The notes below the pieces were generated by a model. The model had not been told where the DNA came from and did not search any database. It saw only the letters and a program-made list of their open reading frames with translations. Shown here in pieces: positions 13,250 through 23,840 of a stretch of 64,000 bases of DNA; position 1 is the stretch's first letter; each line of letters begins with the position of its first letter. The position numbers and the translations under genes are program-made. Source of the stretch: Pinus tabuliformis (taxonomy: Eukaryota; Streptophyta; Pinopsida; Pinales; Pinaceae); the NCBI GenBank assembly GCA_031772625.1, contig CM062811.1, positions 647,912,606 to 647,976,605 of the forward strand. Reading direction: 5' to 3'.

Positions 13250-13821
13250 CTTGGTACTGAAATAATATTGAAAGCTTGGAAATGAGAAATGAATCACCAT
13301 ACCTCTTGTTGATAACTCTTAAGATGAGGTGACACACAATGTATAGTGTTATGTACCTGTCGCACCATGATTTCGGAGTCACCTACCACTTTCAAGACAA
13401 CAACATTGAGGTCAATGGCTTTCTGTAAGCCCAAGACGAGTGCTTCATACTCTGCGGTGTTGTTCGTGCACTCAAATTCCAAGCGACTAGAGATTAAATG
13501 TTTTCTCTACAGTGGGTCTATTAAAACACAACCAGCTCCAGAGCCCTCTTGTGTTTTGGATCCGTCGAAGTACATGGTCCACATATCATCTGTACAGGGA
13601 CCACTTACCGCACTAGTACTACTACTACTACTACTTACTGTACAAGGTTCATTTTTTTCAGTTGAACATGGAAGGAGGTCCAACTGTGTGTCTGGTGGGA
13701 TTGGGGATGGCTCTGCAAGATAGCACCCCAACTGTGTCTCTAGAAAATAATTGTTGAAAACAAGTTCCACGAAAACCAACTGCTCGTTATGTCCATTCAA
13801 GGGAGTTACATTGTACTTCAT
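13250..13821 (-). pseudogene. Extra (archaeal-type) RNase H domain between protease and RT
   Basis: On the minus strand, WTMYFDGSKTQEGSGAGCVL supplies the first Asp motif, NNTAEYEALVLGL the Glu motif, and VVGDSEIMVRQV the second Asp. A following segment resembles the VVDALAN motif with the last Asp. This is the RVT_3-like RNase H known as the additional RNase H of Tat elements. It sits upstream of RT here. In the element at 27300 the corresponding domain is a separate ORF after integrase. Confidence 0.75.
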
Positions 13822-13884
13822 GTATCTCTATGAAAATACTCAGATCGGGTTGTTCCTACCCTTATATAAAAGCCATAAGGGTGA

Positions 13885-14160
13885 TCATTCAGTGGCAAAG
13901 TATCCTTGTAGCTTGCTTGACCAGTGTGTACTCAGTAATACCCCATATGCTTCTAGAATGTCCAAAATTACAATGTTGACGCATTGATGAACTCGTTCAT
14001 CATATGATAGCCAAATGATCACATCCTTGAGCTCACCAATTGTTGGAATACAAGTTCTATCTAGTTGGATGATTTGTGCATTTGTCTTACTCCATTGAGC
14101 ATTAATCTTATTGGCCATGAAGAGTGGCATCATGTTAACCAATGCATCGAAATCAACCAA
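13885..14160 (-). pseudogene. Aspartic protease region of the minus-strand Tat-type element
   Basis: The minus-strand frame ends with VNIVILDILEAYGVLLSTHW and then SSKLQGYFATE. This is the C-terminal signature of plant gypsy retropepsins, where a typical wording is VVxDIPExYGLLLSRDWSxKLxGYFATD. It lies directly before the extra RNase H. Confidence 0.65.
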
Positions 14161-15119
14161 GCAGTTGTAAACATTGATGTTAAATATTTAAAATGACACC
14201 AAGAATGGTGGCCAGAGTGAGTTTGCCTCTAGGCAGAGCGCATTAAGCACAGATGCGAGAGCGTTAGGAGACTTACTATATCCCTTGTCTGAAGAGGTGG
14301 CATCACTAGTATAAGTTTTCCCAAGTGCTCGCAGAAGAATGTTGCGCTAGTTCATGATTTTTTTTAAGTTCAAACATAGAAATATTTGCACGAGCCTTCT
14401 TCATGTCTTCTACAATGTTGTATTCTATTGTGTGAAGACTCACCGAGGTGTCCAGGTGTGGAACTAAATTTATGGTTTTCGGTGGGACAGTTCAGTGTTT
14501 AGTGCTTGTGGAAACACTTTTTGTCGAAGTTGTCTTCTCGGAATTGCTCTAAGTGTTCTGTGTTGAGTTAACCAGAGGACTCATTTCCTTAACAATTTTT
14601 ATCTGAATTTCTATTTCAGTACCTCAATCACACTGGTGGCCCCTTGACTTCTCAAGTTGTATCAGTTATTTTGCTTTTGGGCTAGACCATCACTCGGAGT
14701 CTCCTTAACGATGGTGCTTTTTTGGGCTGCAAAAACATACTGATACATGTTTATTACATGCCTAGTGCTTGGAGATTCATCAGCTGTAGTAGGTTCTTAT
14801 TCTTCATCAGACTCCAGTTGTTCATCAACCATGACCGTGTCACACAACTATGTAACAAAACTACTCATTCCATGGTTCCATTCTAGGCACGTTTTTTTTC
14901 CAAATGATGCACGTGGTGGAACCTACAATATGTATCCATGTCGATTTCTCAATGTTCAGAACCATGTTGGAGCTCTGCGCATATTTGGTCAGCTGACTGA
15001 TGCTACTGCTGGAAGCTACATTCTTCTTTTGTGGGTACCTGGGGGGCCTGTTGCTCACAGTAGTCTCACTTGTCCTTTGTTTAAGTTCAGCCATTTTGAT
15101 GGTTAGGGACTTGACGAGA

Positions 15120-16309
15120 GGAGTAAGGATTTAAATATCATTCATTTCCTTTTCCTTGGCCTTACTCACGGAGGCCTGAGACCTTTTACCCGCATCTTTG
15201 GAGTCCTTAGTGGGTTCATTGTCTGTGATGACTCTAATAGCACGCAGGTCCTTCTCTATGAAAATAGCCTCTTCATAGTTTTCTGTTAAAGTTGGTTTCA
15301 TAGCTCGCTTGACGAACTGCGCAATACTAGTTGGCAAGGCAGAAGTGTAGTAGTCGATAGTGATGGAGTCATGAGGTTTTTTGTTGTCCGAGAACTTGTT
15401 CAAAATACAATTGAACCTCTAATTGAAATCTTTGACCTTTTCTTTCTGCTCCATCTTGAGACTACCCAACTCCTTCAGTAACATGGCAGGGATTTTATCT
15501 TCAACAAATTTCTCAAGAAATATCCTTTTGAATGCCCTCCAATTCTAGATGGAGTTTGGAGGAAGGCTATGGTACCATACAACTTCTCTACCATCCAAGG
15601 TACATGGAAACAATATACATGCAACATCATCATAATGTACCTCGAGTGTTTGTAGATGTAGGTAGAAATTGTCTAAGTGATCTTCTGCCTTCACTGTCTT
15701 ATCAGGGTCATATTTCGTTAAGAGCTTCTCCGCGTGTCTTGGAATTTTGTGCAGGACACCCAGAAGTACCAATGGGCCCTGAGTCATCCAATCTAGATTT
15801 TGGTCTTCCATATTGTCTTCTTCATTGTCTTCCTCTTCTGAATCTGATGGTTCCTCTTCTAAATCTATTGGTTCCTCTTCTTCTTTTCCTCCTCCTTCGT
15901 TTCCTTCCTCTTCACCTCCTCCATCAGAACTTGAACCTGAGAGTAAGGGGTTGCCTTCTCCTCCTCCTTGAAAGAGCAAAGGTTCTTATTCTTTCTTTAT
16001 AGATTATGCTAGCTCTTCAAGTGTGGTGAAGATCGCTTATTCAACATATGTAACTACTACTCCTGTAGGGGTAGTCTTGTTCTTCTTTTGAGAATATGGA
16101 AGAGTGAACACTCTCATAATCAATCCAACAACTTTTGCAAATTGACAAGTGATGGGACAGAGAGCTCGGATCTGATGGTACGGGATTTCACGTTCATGCC
16201 TGGGAGGTGAAGAATTACCAACTTTAGAGTTGCGAGTAGGGGAGAGGGAGTGAACGTTACTACCTTGACCAGAAGATGGATGAGTGGGGTCGGTGGGACA
16301 ATCAACCAT
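15120..16309 (-). pseudogene. gag region of the minus-strand Tat-type element
   Basis: A proline/serine-rich start is followed by a glycine- and glutamate-rich acidic stretch (about 15979-15820). The retrotransposon gag domain follows, with segments such as HLDNFYLHLQTL and VVWYHSLPPNSI. A second block near 15403-15131 contains KKPHDSITIDYY and ends in a Lys-rich tail. These wordings are typical of plant gypsy gag proteins. The region is broken. Confidence 0.7.
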
Positions 16310-16322
16310 AAAATACTCACGA

Positions 16323-16339
16323 CCCTCCTTCTAGCGCCA
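16323..16339 (-). other. Primer-binding site of the minus-strand Tat-type element
   Basis: The minus strand reads TGGCGCTAGAAGGAGGG. The leading TGG matches a tRNA CCA end, and the site lies 4 nt inside the LTR. The tRNA identity is not assigned. Confidence 0.6.
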
Positions 16340-16343
16340 TAAA

Positions 16344-17671
16344 TGTTGATAGTGATGGATTTGCCAACATTTAGGGGATCTCCCCGATATGAGGTCCCAA
16401 TTAGACCTCACACCGTTTTGTGTAGGAGTCCCATCTGGTATAATGGTCTAGTTTCCAAATACTTAGAGATTTTTCTTGGCTCTAGTTGTCAACATATGAA
16501 ACTGTTGCAATGGTATCTTTGAAAAGAAAGGTGAGTGTGCCTGGTGAGTGTGCAATGTAATTGTGTCTAGGTTCTATTACTTCAAAAGGGGGGAGAAAAG
16601 TGAGCCTCTAAGTGAGAGGTAATAGTACCACCTAGGAAGAGACACACACGAACCTAGAAGGCATGTCTAACATCCAGCGGAATAGTCCACAGCGGATGCG
16701 ATAGTCGTTACAACCAAAGAACAAGGAAAGATCCGTCTACCATCCAGTGGAGTAGTCCACAATGGACGTGACGGTCATTACAATCAATCAGTAAGGAAAG
16801 ATATTCCTAGTATCCTTCGGAATAGTCCACAAGGATGAGACAATAGTAACAACCATTACAATACATTCCCAACAAGATAAGCACTAAAACAACCGAAATA
16901 GTTCAACTATATTAGTACATGTGGAAGAAAACATGAAATACAAATGCTCACAAAATAGTCTTACAAACATCCATAAGTCATTCATGGAAATGTGTTGGCT
17001 TGAAGAGGCTTTTGTATTAAGAAAAAGTTCCAAAACACATATTTACATCATACATCACTAGCCCCGGTAGTGGGACATTGGAGCCACTCCTTGCTCCTCA
17101 AAGAACTGACTGAAACTCTCTATGATTTGCGGAAGGAGCCAAGGTGAAAATTCCTTTGCTCATACAATGAGGGGGTATATATAACCAAGGTGTGATGTTT
17201 GACCCTTGTGACTCTTTGACTTCCCTCATGATTATTCATCTTCTTATGACTTTTCAACTGACATGAATCTTCATACTCATGTGTGTCCATAAGACTTCCA
17301 CTTTACGTTACATTTGATTTACAATATACATGGCTTATAATAGTGATGTGGCCTTTGACAACTCATGACACGACTTGACATGACACTGCTGACATGGACT
17401 GGCTTGTTGAGGTGGCAATGTCAAGCCCTTGTTGTTGTTGAGTGATGGATGTGTTCTTGGATGTGCTTTCTCTTCTCCTCTGCATAGCTTGATGATGTGG
17501 GGTATTCAATGATCTTTGGTCTTGAGAGGTGGTTGCATGCATGTGTTCCCTTTGCTTATTCTTGATAAGCTCCTTTGCTTATACAGATGCAAGTGAGTCT
17601 TCTAGCATGTTCGCTCCTTCTTCTCCTTCTTTATCGTCTCGCCATGTTCTAATAATGTACATGTTCCTACA
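16344..17671 (-). repeat. Probable 5' LTR of the minus-strand Tat-type element
   Basis: The inner end is well set: the plus strand starts TGTTGATAG at 16344, four bases from the primer site. The outer end near 17671 (plus strand TTCCTACA) is a guess from the CA ending and a change in sequence character. A TATATATA box lies at 17176-17183, oriented for minus-strand transcription. A three-unit tandem array sits at 16671-16870. Confidence 0.55.
16671..16870 (-). repeat. Three tandem subrepeats of about 70 bp in the LTR
   Basis: Units start near 16671, 16741 and 16811. All three share GGARTAGTCCACAA or a close variant and a later GTTACAAC/CATTACAA block. They lie inside the presumed LTR, on the transcribed (R/U5) side of its TATA box. 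Confidence 0.75.
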
Positions 17672-18887
17672 ATTCACTCATGACGAGACGACATCAATCA
17701 AAAAACTCCCTAGTATAAGATGATACATTGTTATCCATGGACTGGGCTCGAGACAAGTGACAGGTTAGGAAAGAAGGCCCAGTAATTGCGCATTGCGTAG
17801 TTCCAAGTGACACGGAGAGAGGTTGTTCACTGAGACTACGTAGAGTGTAGCTCAGGCTTGGTTAAGGAACTTATGAGCACAATCCTCATTGAGGGGAAAA
17901 ATTGTGCAGGGTCCACTGGGAGACAGGATTGCACAGTTGAGAAAGTTAGTGGTTGATGCAGCATGGGACCCTAGGAGACAGGTCTTTGTAATTTTCAGTG
18001 GCAAGGTAGGATTGGGTAGCAGAGGAACCTGGGAGACAGATCTGCATAGTTCATAAGGTCATGAGCTCTGGCTGAGGGAAGACACTTCTACGCAATTCTG
18101 AAAGCAAGGCATGTTGGATTTTTTGTGCATTGCGTGGTTCCAGTAGGCAAGGGGGGAAGCTTGAGGATTGATCTTGTGAAATGCGCAGTCTAGGTTAGGC
18201 TAGGAGGCGTTATTGCGCAATTCTAGGGATGAAGGGAGGTTGCTCAACTCTGGAATTACATAATGAAACTTTCTTGGGGAACAGTAACTATGCATTGCAC
18301 AGTTCCAGGCAGCAAGGTTGCATCACTCAGGACTGAGACTGCGCAGTTCATTAAGGGTCTGGTGAAACTGAGTTGCCCGGTCGGGAGGATTTTCAGAGAA
18401 ATGGCTAAGTGCGGGAGAAGGTGAACTTGTGAAGAACTTGAACTTGTGATAACGCACTTAGCATACTTCGACAACACGACAACATTGACCTCCGGAAAAC
18501 AAGACAAAGAATTACCCTCTGTGTGACTGTCCTAGAACAGAAAGTGACAAGTGTGACACTTGAGATAGACTTTACGAAGACTGTGACGACACTTCTGTGA
18601 CAATGATTAAAACTTTGTGTATGAGTGTGAAGGATATTTAAATAGCTAGGACCACTTGAACAGACAAAGACCAACCTTCGAAACCACTAGAAAAGGTCTG
18701 CAAGCATGGTAAAACAATCAAACATGCCAAAAGACGACAGTTTATTAAACAAGCAAAAGGGGTGAAAAGACTCTAAGACCAAGGAAGGCTCTGAAATTTG
18801 AGTGCAAGCCAAAATTTGGAGGGTGTTGCAGTCGCTACAACACCTTCCTTTTTTAGAATTTATTAAACTCATAACAGGGTTAAACAT
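17672..18887. repeat. Degraded, internally repetitive stretch, possibly an old LTR
   Basis: No coding frame is supported. From about 17790 to 18370 the phrase TTGCGCAGTTC and variants (GCGCATTGCGTAGTTCC, TGCACAGTTCC, GCGCAGTTCATT) recurs every 50-90 bp with flanking GGGAGACAGG-like pieces. A TATA-like ATATTTAAATAG lies at about 18634-18645. These traits fit a U3 region with subrepeats, and TGTTATCC (about 17733) to CTACAACA (about 18842) could be LTR ends. I find no target duplication or primer site to confirm it. Confidence 0.35.
18822..18844. repeat. Short perfect inverted repeat
   Basis: GGTGTTG and CAACACC pair perfectly across a 9-nt loop. It lies at the right end of the repetitive stretch and could be two element termini or a chance hairpin. 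Confidence 0.6.
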
Positions 18888-19152
18888 TTGTTAGAAGAAA
18901 ATATATCACCCAACCCATCCTATGAGCACATTTCTTTCTTCTATCAGATAGAAAATTTGTCTTTAGGTAACAGTGATATGACTCCACAACATTGTTTGTC
19001 TCCTGATTTGCAGGGGGGGGATCCCGAGAGCCTTTTATCCACACCCCTAATTGAAAAAAAGTTGGGTTAATGAAGATATTTCATCCGTATGAAAACCAAA
19101 AAGAGAAATGTAAGAAAGAGTTTCTCAACTTACAAATGTTGTCACCGACAAA
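18888..19152. other. No gene seen
   Basis: This is a short AT-rich spacer with a run of eight or nine G near 19013-19020. The 60-codon open frame at 18888-19070 has no recognisable content. Confidence 0.4.
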
Positions 19153-20660
19153 TCAATTCTTGTGGAAATAGTCTAGGAACTTCTCCTCATTATAAAATTT
19201 GTTAAAGAAAGCATTAATTGCATTGCTCACTTCAGCACTGAAACAATAATTCATAATCAAACCTAAATCACTAAATATCTCTTTTGCTATTTCTGGTAAT
19301 CGATTCACATTATTTAGCCATGCTCGACGTACATGCCAAACACACAAGATAACATTGCACCTTGTGATTCTGCTGCCACATTTAATTCATTTCAAGCATG
19401 TTCTTCTTAGAATAAATACAAGTTGTACTGTAAAATAAGCATATTGAAGTTACATTAAAGCATTGATTTTAGCCATTACATCATCAACCATAAAGGCACT
19501 AACTTTCCAATTATGATCAACTTGGTGACACATATGCATGAGGTGGTCCAACCATAGTGAAATGTTTTGTGATGTATTACGTGATGCCACCACCCTTGCA
19601 ACTAACACCCCCACTTTGTTTCTCATCAAACACCACGAGTGTGTAATTTCAGCTCATTAATCATTATCAATCATTACAAATCAAATTGTTGTACTATATC
19701 AATCATTCTTAATACACTCACCTCATATTTTGTTTGTGTTGAATGTTGAATACATGACTATTAAGCTATTATTCGATAGCTTCACCATGGTCTCGAACAT
19801 CCACTTCGTCTGAATTCCAACTACAAAAGGGATCTCTCCACCATTGGGCTTTTGAAAGAAAAAATTAGCTTGTCGTTTTTTATACCAAAGGTTCACACTC
19901 ATTTCATCCTTCTTATGCAACTAATACTTTCCTTTCATTAGACGATTATAGATGTTCACAACATCTTTCCTACACAAAAATAAATCCCTATCTCAAGCTC
20001 TATCATCCATGTCAACATATTTTTTAACATACTTTTTGCAAACTGATTCAATCAAAACTTCTAAGAAGAAACAACTATCTACATAGGAAACCATGTCCCT
20101 TTATAACTTTGATTAATGCAGGGACCTAGCATCACCCAAAGTGTCATGTTGGCCATGACAAGGCCATCCTTGGCTATCTTCATGCTCATACATGTTATAT
20201 GTTATTATCGTTATCTCGGGGATTTGAACCATAACTTTTACAATGAAATGGCATTGGCAACCCTCTTTTTCACAAATGAGGATCTTCATTTCATTTCATT
20301 TTGTCCTCTTCTGTCCTTGGGGCCATATGAACAAGCATAATTGCATAAAAATGTTTCAAAAATCAATACATATGAAAAATTATTGAGCATTATTAATACC
20401 AACATTTAAACAATGCATCTCTAAAAAACTTACACTTCATATCGCAAGGAAGCAATAGGCCTTGAGCCTAGGCGTTTATTTTGTACCCAGGTGAAAGAAC
20501 ATGGAGCATTTGGGTTCATTTCCTCTCCTCTAATAAAGTCTCCAATTCTATTTGAAGGGATTTTTGCAATCCGATCAATCTCCATGTTATTTCCATGTAC
20601 TTCAGACCAATCTAAATCCTTTCTAGAAAAGATGATCTTTTCTTTAGGGTTCTGCACCAA
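19153..20660 (-). pseudogene. MULE-type (Mutator-like) transposase remnant
   Basis: Three minus-strand frames in order look like one transposase. The first (20660-20430) has CSFTWVQNKRLGSRPIASL. The second (19920-19723) has LWYKKRQANFFFQKPNGGEI, then GIQTKWMFETMVKLSNNSLI, then a YSTFNTNK segment where active relatives read DSTFGTNKYGY; here the first catalytic Asp position reads Tyr. The third (19347-19153) has CVWHVRRAWLNNV and FFNKFYNEEKFLDYFHKN. After NTNK, a 69-nt stretch (19721-19653) has GT and AG borders and would lead into a LHTxVVFDEKQ-like segment, so it may be an intron. Frames are interrupted elsewhere. No terminal inverted repeats were identified. The family role is cut-and-paste DNA transposition. 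Confidence 0.65.
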
Positions 20661-20705
20661 AAGGGTAATGGTTGTTTCACATTATCCTGATTTACCATTT
20701 TCTGA

Positions 20706-21035
20706 CCCAAGGAGTTGTTGCAATGGTAACCGAGAAAGGTGCTGCAACAGTGACCCAACGAGTTTCCACAACTGTGAACCAATGAGTTGTTGCAAAGTTG
20801 AACTAATGAGTTGCAGCAATGGTCAACCAATGATTGCAGCAACGGTAAACCAGTGATCTGTTGCAATGATCAACTAGTAAGTTGTCGCAATGGTCAAACA
20901 AAAAGTTGTTCAAATGGTTAACCGATGAGTTGCCGCACTAGTCAACTAGTGAGTTGTTGCAACAGAAAACCAGTGAGTTGTCGCAGCGGTGAAATAGTTT
21001 GTTGTTGCAACAATGAACCAGTGGATTTTTCGCAA
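20706..21035. repeat. Tandem array, about 11 diverged units of about 30 bp
   Basis: Units are variants of AACCAGTGAGTTGTTGCAATGGTC with a mean spacing near 30 bp. Because 30 is a multiple of 3, a minus-strand translation shows a ten-residue periodicity (NSLVHSCG, NSLGHCC). It lies just upstream of the first MULE-like frame. Whether it ever coded is unclear. Confidence 0.75.
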
Positions 21036-23149
21036 TCAAGTTTGGTGTTCTCCTAACCTTTGACAAGCACCAACCAATTGTGTTCATTCCTATTTATACT
21101 AGGGAACTCGTCAAATAGTACAATATTATTTGCATAAATTAGAAAAGCAACCCAAAATGACATTTCCTTTATATAAGAATCCGTTAATTATATATTAGTT
21201 ATACTTGCATACATCATAATATGTATATAAGCATAGAGATATATATTAAGATTTATTTGCAGAATCTAAATTAGTAATGTGGAGGATGAAGCTAAATAGT
21301 TGATATTAATAATAAGGTGAATCCCTTGTTGTTGTATTGTTTCTCAAAAATGTAAGGAAATTTGATTTGATGAGAACCATTATGAGTTCTTGTGGAAGGG
21401 TTTTACAAATTGGGTTTTGACCAAGTATTAATGACGGTCTTATAATGAATAGTGGGAATTGATATGCAGAAAAACAACGGTATGCTTATAACCAGAGCTG
21501 GAATCTACGTAGGTAGGATAGGAAAGGATGATAACTACAGGTTAACTATAGGTTTATGAGCCTGCTTCCATTTTAAGTCTGCTAAAGAAATTTAAATATA
21601 AACATAAATTTCCTATTTGTAATTTCTTTCATGAACAAACAATGCAAATAAATGAGCTTGATTTTGAACTTATAATTTGAGCGACACTAAACTTTCACGG
21701 CCCTGGTTACAGGCATGTGCAAACAAAATACAACAAACCTAGTTGGGGAATTGGAGCGATTTTTGCAATCCAATCAATGAAAACACTGCTTTGAAGCTAA
21801 CGATTCCATTTAAGGGTCCAAGGGTTTCAAAATGATCAGGGACTGAATGGAATTCAAAAAATAAAAGGCGGGAAAGGGAAGCTCTCCATACGATTACTAA
21901 TCCCCCATTAATTTGTTTCCGGGTTTGACTGCGTGAGTTAGGCAAGTCGTCTAGTCATAGCCGGCGAGCGTGCAAATGGAATGACATGGACGATGACGAG
22001 GACAAAGACGTCAACAAAAGTTGAGACAGAGAAAAGTTCATTTGGAGATGGGGCCACTCCTGTTGATGGGGTGGAGGAGCTCGCCGGAGGGGCTTCGCTA
22101 GTGATGAGCAAGCGTGAAACATGAAGGGTGTTTCATCGACCCATTAGCTAACTCCCAAGTCAATTGCTAGATAGAATTACATATAAGTGTTGCCTCTTGT
22201 TCCTATGGTTATTGTTCATTAGCTCTTTGAATTTTATTGGTAAAATTATAGATGAAAAATGTATGCCTTATCTTGTATGGAATTTAGAATGTGGTACAGT
22301 GTTAAATTCATACCAATATGGATAGTGATATGAAGGTTTGCATGCTTGTCACTTGATGCCTCCCATGTTTCCACAATTATAGGGGTAAGAACTTGGTCTA
22401 ATGAAATCTATAGCATTAAGCTTGAATGAGGAGTAAGCCTTACTTAATATGAATCTTAATAAAACACATAGATTCTCAAATGCATAGCTAGAGTAATCAT
22501 ATGCTAATGCATGACCCAAATAATTTCTATATAGCAAGGGATAGTATAATTAATGGAGGCATGGCATTTCTTTTAGAAAACTTGGTTATTACGAGGGGGG
22601 AGTGAAAGTTGTAATGTTTAATTTCTATACTGAAAATTCGTACAAGGATCTAGAGTTATGTTTGATTTAATGTATATCAATCTGAACTTACAAAAGCTTG
22701 TTGGGAGTGATTGAAGTCTAAATAGATAAATTAATTATATAATCCTCCTACCTAAATTCATGAAAACAAGTGCATAAATTTTGATGGGGAGTAACCTCTA
22801 GTAACTTTGTATTTTTACTTTACCTAATAAATGCATAAATTTTGGTGGGAAATACCTCTTGGTAAGTATGCTTATTTACATGTGAATCCTACCTATATTG
22901 GTGCAAGACTTGCTTAAACTATGGTGGACAATAACTCTTTGCAATCATGTTTATTTACCTAACTATGAAAAATGTCCCAAGTTTCCTTTTTCCAATTAGG
23001 TTTGAATTTTCAACATTTAGAAGTTCTTCTAGATATAAAATAATGTTTACATAAATTTTAGAGTTAGTAAATGCTCATAATAAATCATATTTGTTTAAAT
23101 GAACATGATAAACTATAATAACTCATTCCAGGAGAGAAATTATTTTCAT

Positions 23150-23152
<3 letters not shown>

Positions 23153-23182
<30 letters not shown>
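23153..23182. repeat. (AT)n microsatellite
   Basis: An uninterrupted run of AT dinucleotides covers about 30 bp in AT-rich sequence. Confidence 0.9.
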
Positions 23183-23183
<1 letters not shown>

Positions 23184-23341
23184 CACTTGCATTCATGAAT
23201 TCTCATATATGAAGGAGAACAAAAATCTAGGTTTGAACACAGTGCAAAGAATGTTAATGTTAAATTTGAAAAAATTCTTTATTAGAGATACACATCTTTA
23301 ATGTGTAAGGCAAATTCTCTTATATTTGTTGTATATTTTGC

Positions 23342-23410
23342 AGGTGAAATTTTTAAAGGTGACTCACTAAATTTTATGGATGTTAGATAATATCATTAAG
23401 GTTTGATGGA
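23342..23410 (+). repeat. Copy of an unnamed dispersed repeat
   Basis: TTTTTAAAGGTGACTCACTAAATTTT and the following roughly 35 bp match 47779-47840 closely, including GATGTTAG.TAATAT and GGTTTGATG. The family is not recognised. Confidence 0.55.
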
Positions 23411-23654
23411 CTCTTATCTTTATTGGAGACTTTGGAAAAATTATTCCATTCAGTATCAAGAAAACTCATGGGCCTTTTTCAAGTAAAAAACAAGTGTAAT
23501 ATGCAGCATTGTTGCTTAGTACTTGTCTCTTATGCAAAAAGAAATTGATAATAGAATAATCCCCATAACAATAATTATAGGGTATTATAATATAGAATTA
23601 ATATATTAAAAAAAATGTGGAATATTCAATTAATTAAAATGGTCAACTACATGC

Positions 23655-23840
23655 TCAAGGGTGTAGAATAGATAGTGACAGGGTGTTCCGTTAAGGCACT
23701 TAGTGGTGAAAATGTTACCAGTTCAAACCCCATGCGTAAAAATACAGTCATGTTAAAGGTTGATGTGGATCAGGCCAATTGTGACCTGGGGTGATTTTGA
23801 AGGCTTAAAAGCCCCTCAATCTTGGTTACTCAAGTTATAA
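23655..23840 (+). mobile_element. Possible tRNA-derived SINE remnant
   Basis: A head starting CTCAAGGGTGTAG is followed by GTTAAGGCACTTAGTGG and a box-B-like AGTTCAAACCCC. These resemble the head of the two better SINE copies at 47889 and 51093 read on their coding strand. The 3' body differs from those copies, and no target duplication was found. Confidence 0.35.

Larger units (their letters stand above)
11218..17671 (-). mobile_element. Ty3/gypsy LTR retrotransposon, Tat-type with internal extra RNase H, partial
   Basis: On the minus strand the order is LTR (about 17671-16344), PBS (16339-16323), gag (about 16309-15120), protease (about 14160-13885), extra RNase H (about 13821-13250), reverse transcriptase (about 12733-12080), native RNase H (to about 11450) and the beginning of the integrase region (to about 11218). 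The protease-RNase H-RT order matches a known plant polyprotein arrangement. The element is broken in many places and has no second LTR in view, so it is old. At its low-coordinate end it abuts the chromovirus-like element. Confidence 0.8.
21036..23654. other. Intergenic AT-rich sequence
   Basis: No coding region is supported. Around 21748-21777 a segment reading GCGATTTTTGCAATCCAATCAATG resembles 20556-20585 inside the MULE-like frame, suggesting a short duplicated piece. A less AT-rich segment (about 21940-22140) has no recognisable frame. A dispersed repeat copy lies at 23342-23410. Confidence 0.5.

Noticed and set aside
13346-13723. 125-codon plus-strand frame with a Leu run
   Set aside because: It lies opposite the extra RNase H coding strand and has no domain of its own.
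15532-16002. 156-codon plus-strand frame
   Set aside because: It is the complement of the acidic gag segment; the minus strand carries the gag motifs.
20706-21035. CRISPR-like array
   Set aside because: The units are contiguous diverged tandem repeats without unique spacers, and the genome is plant.
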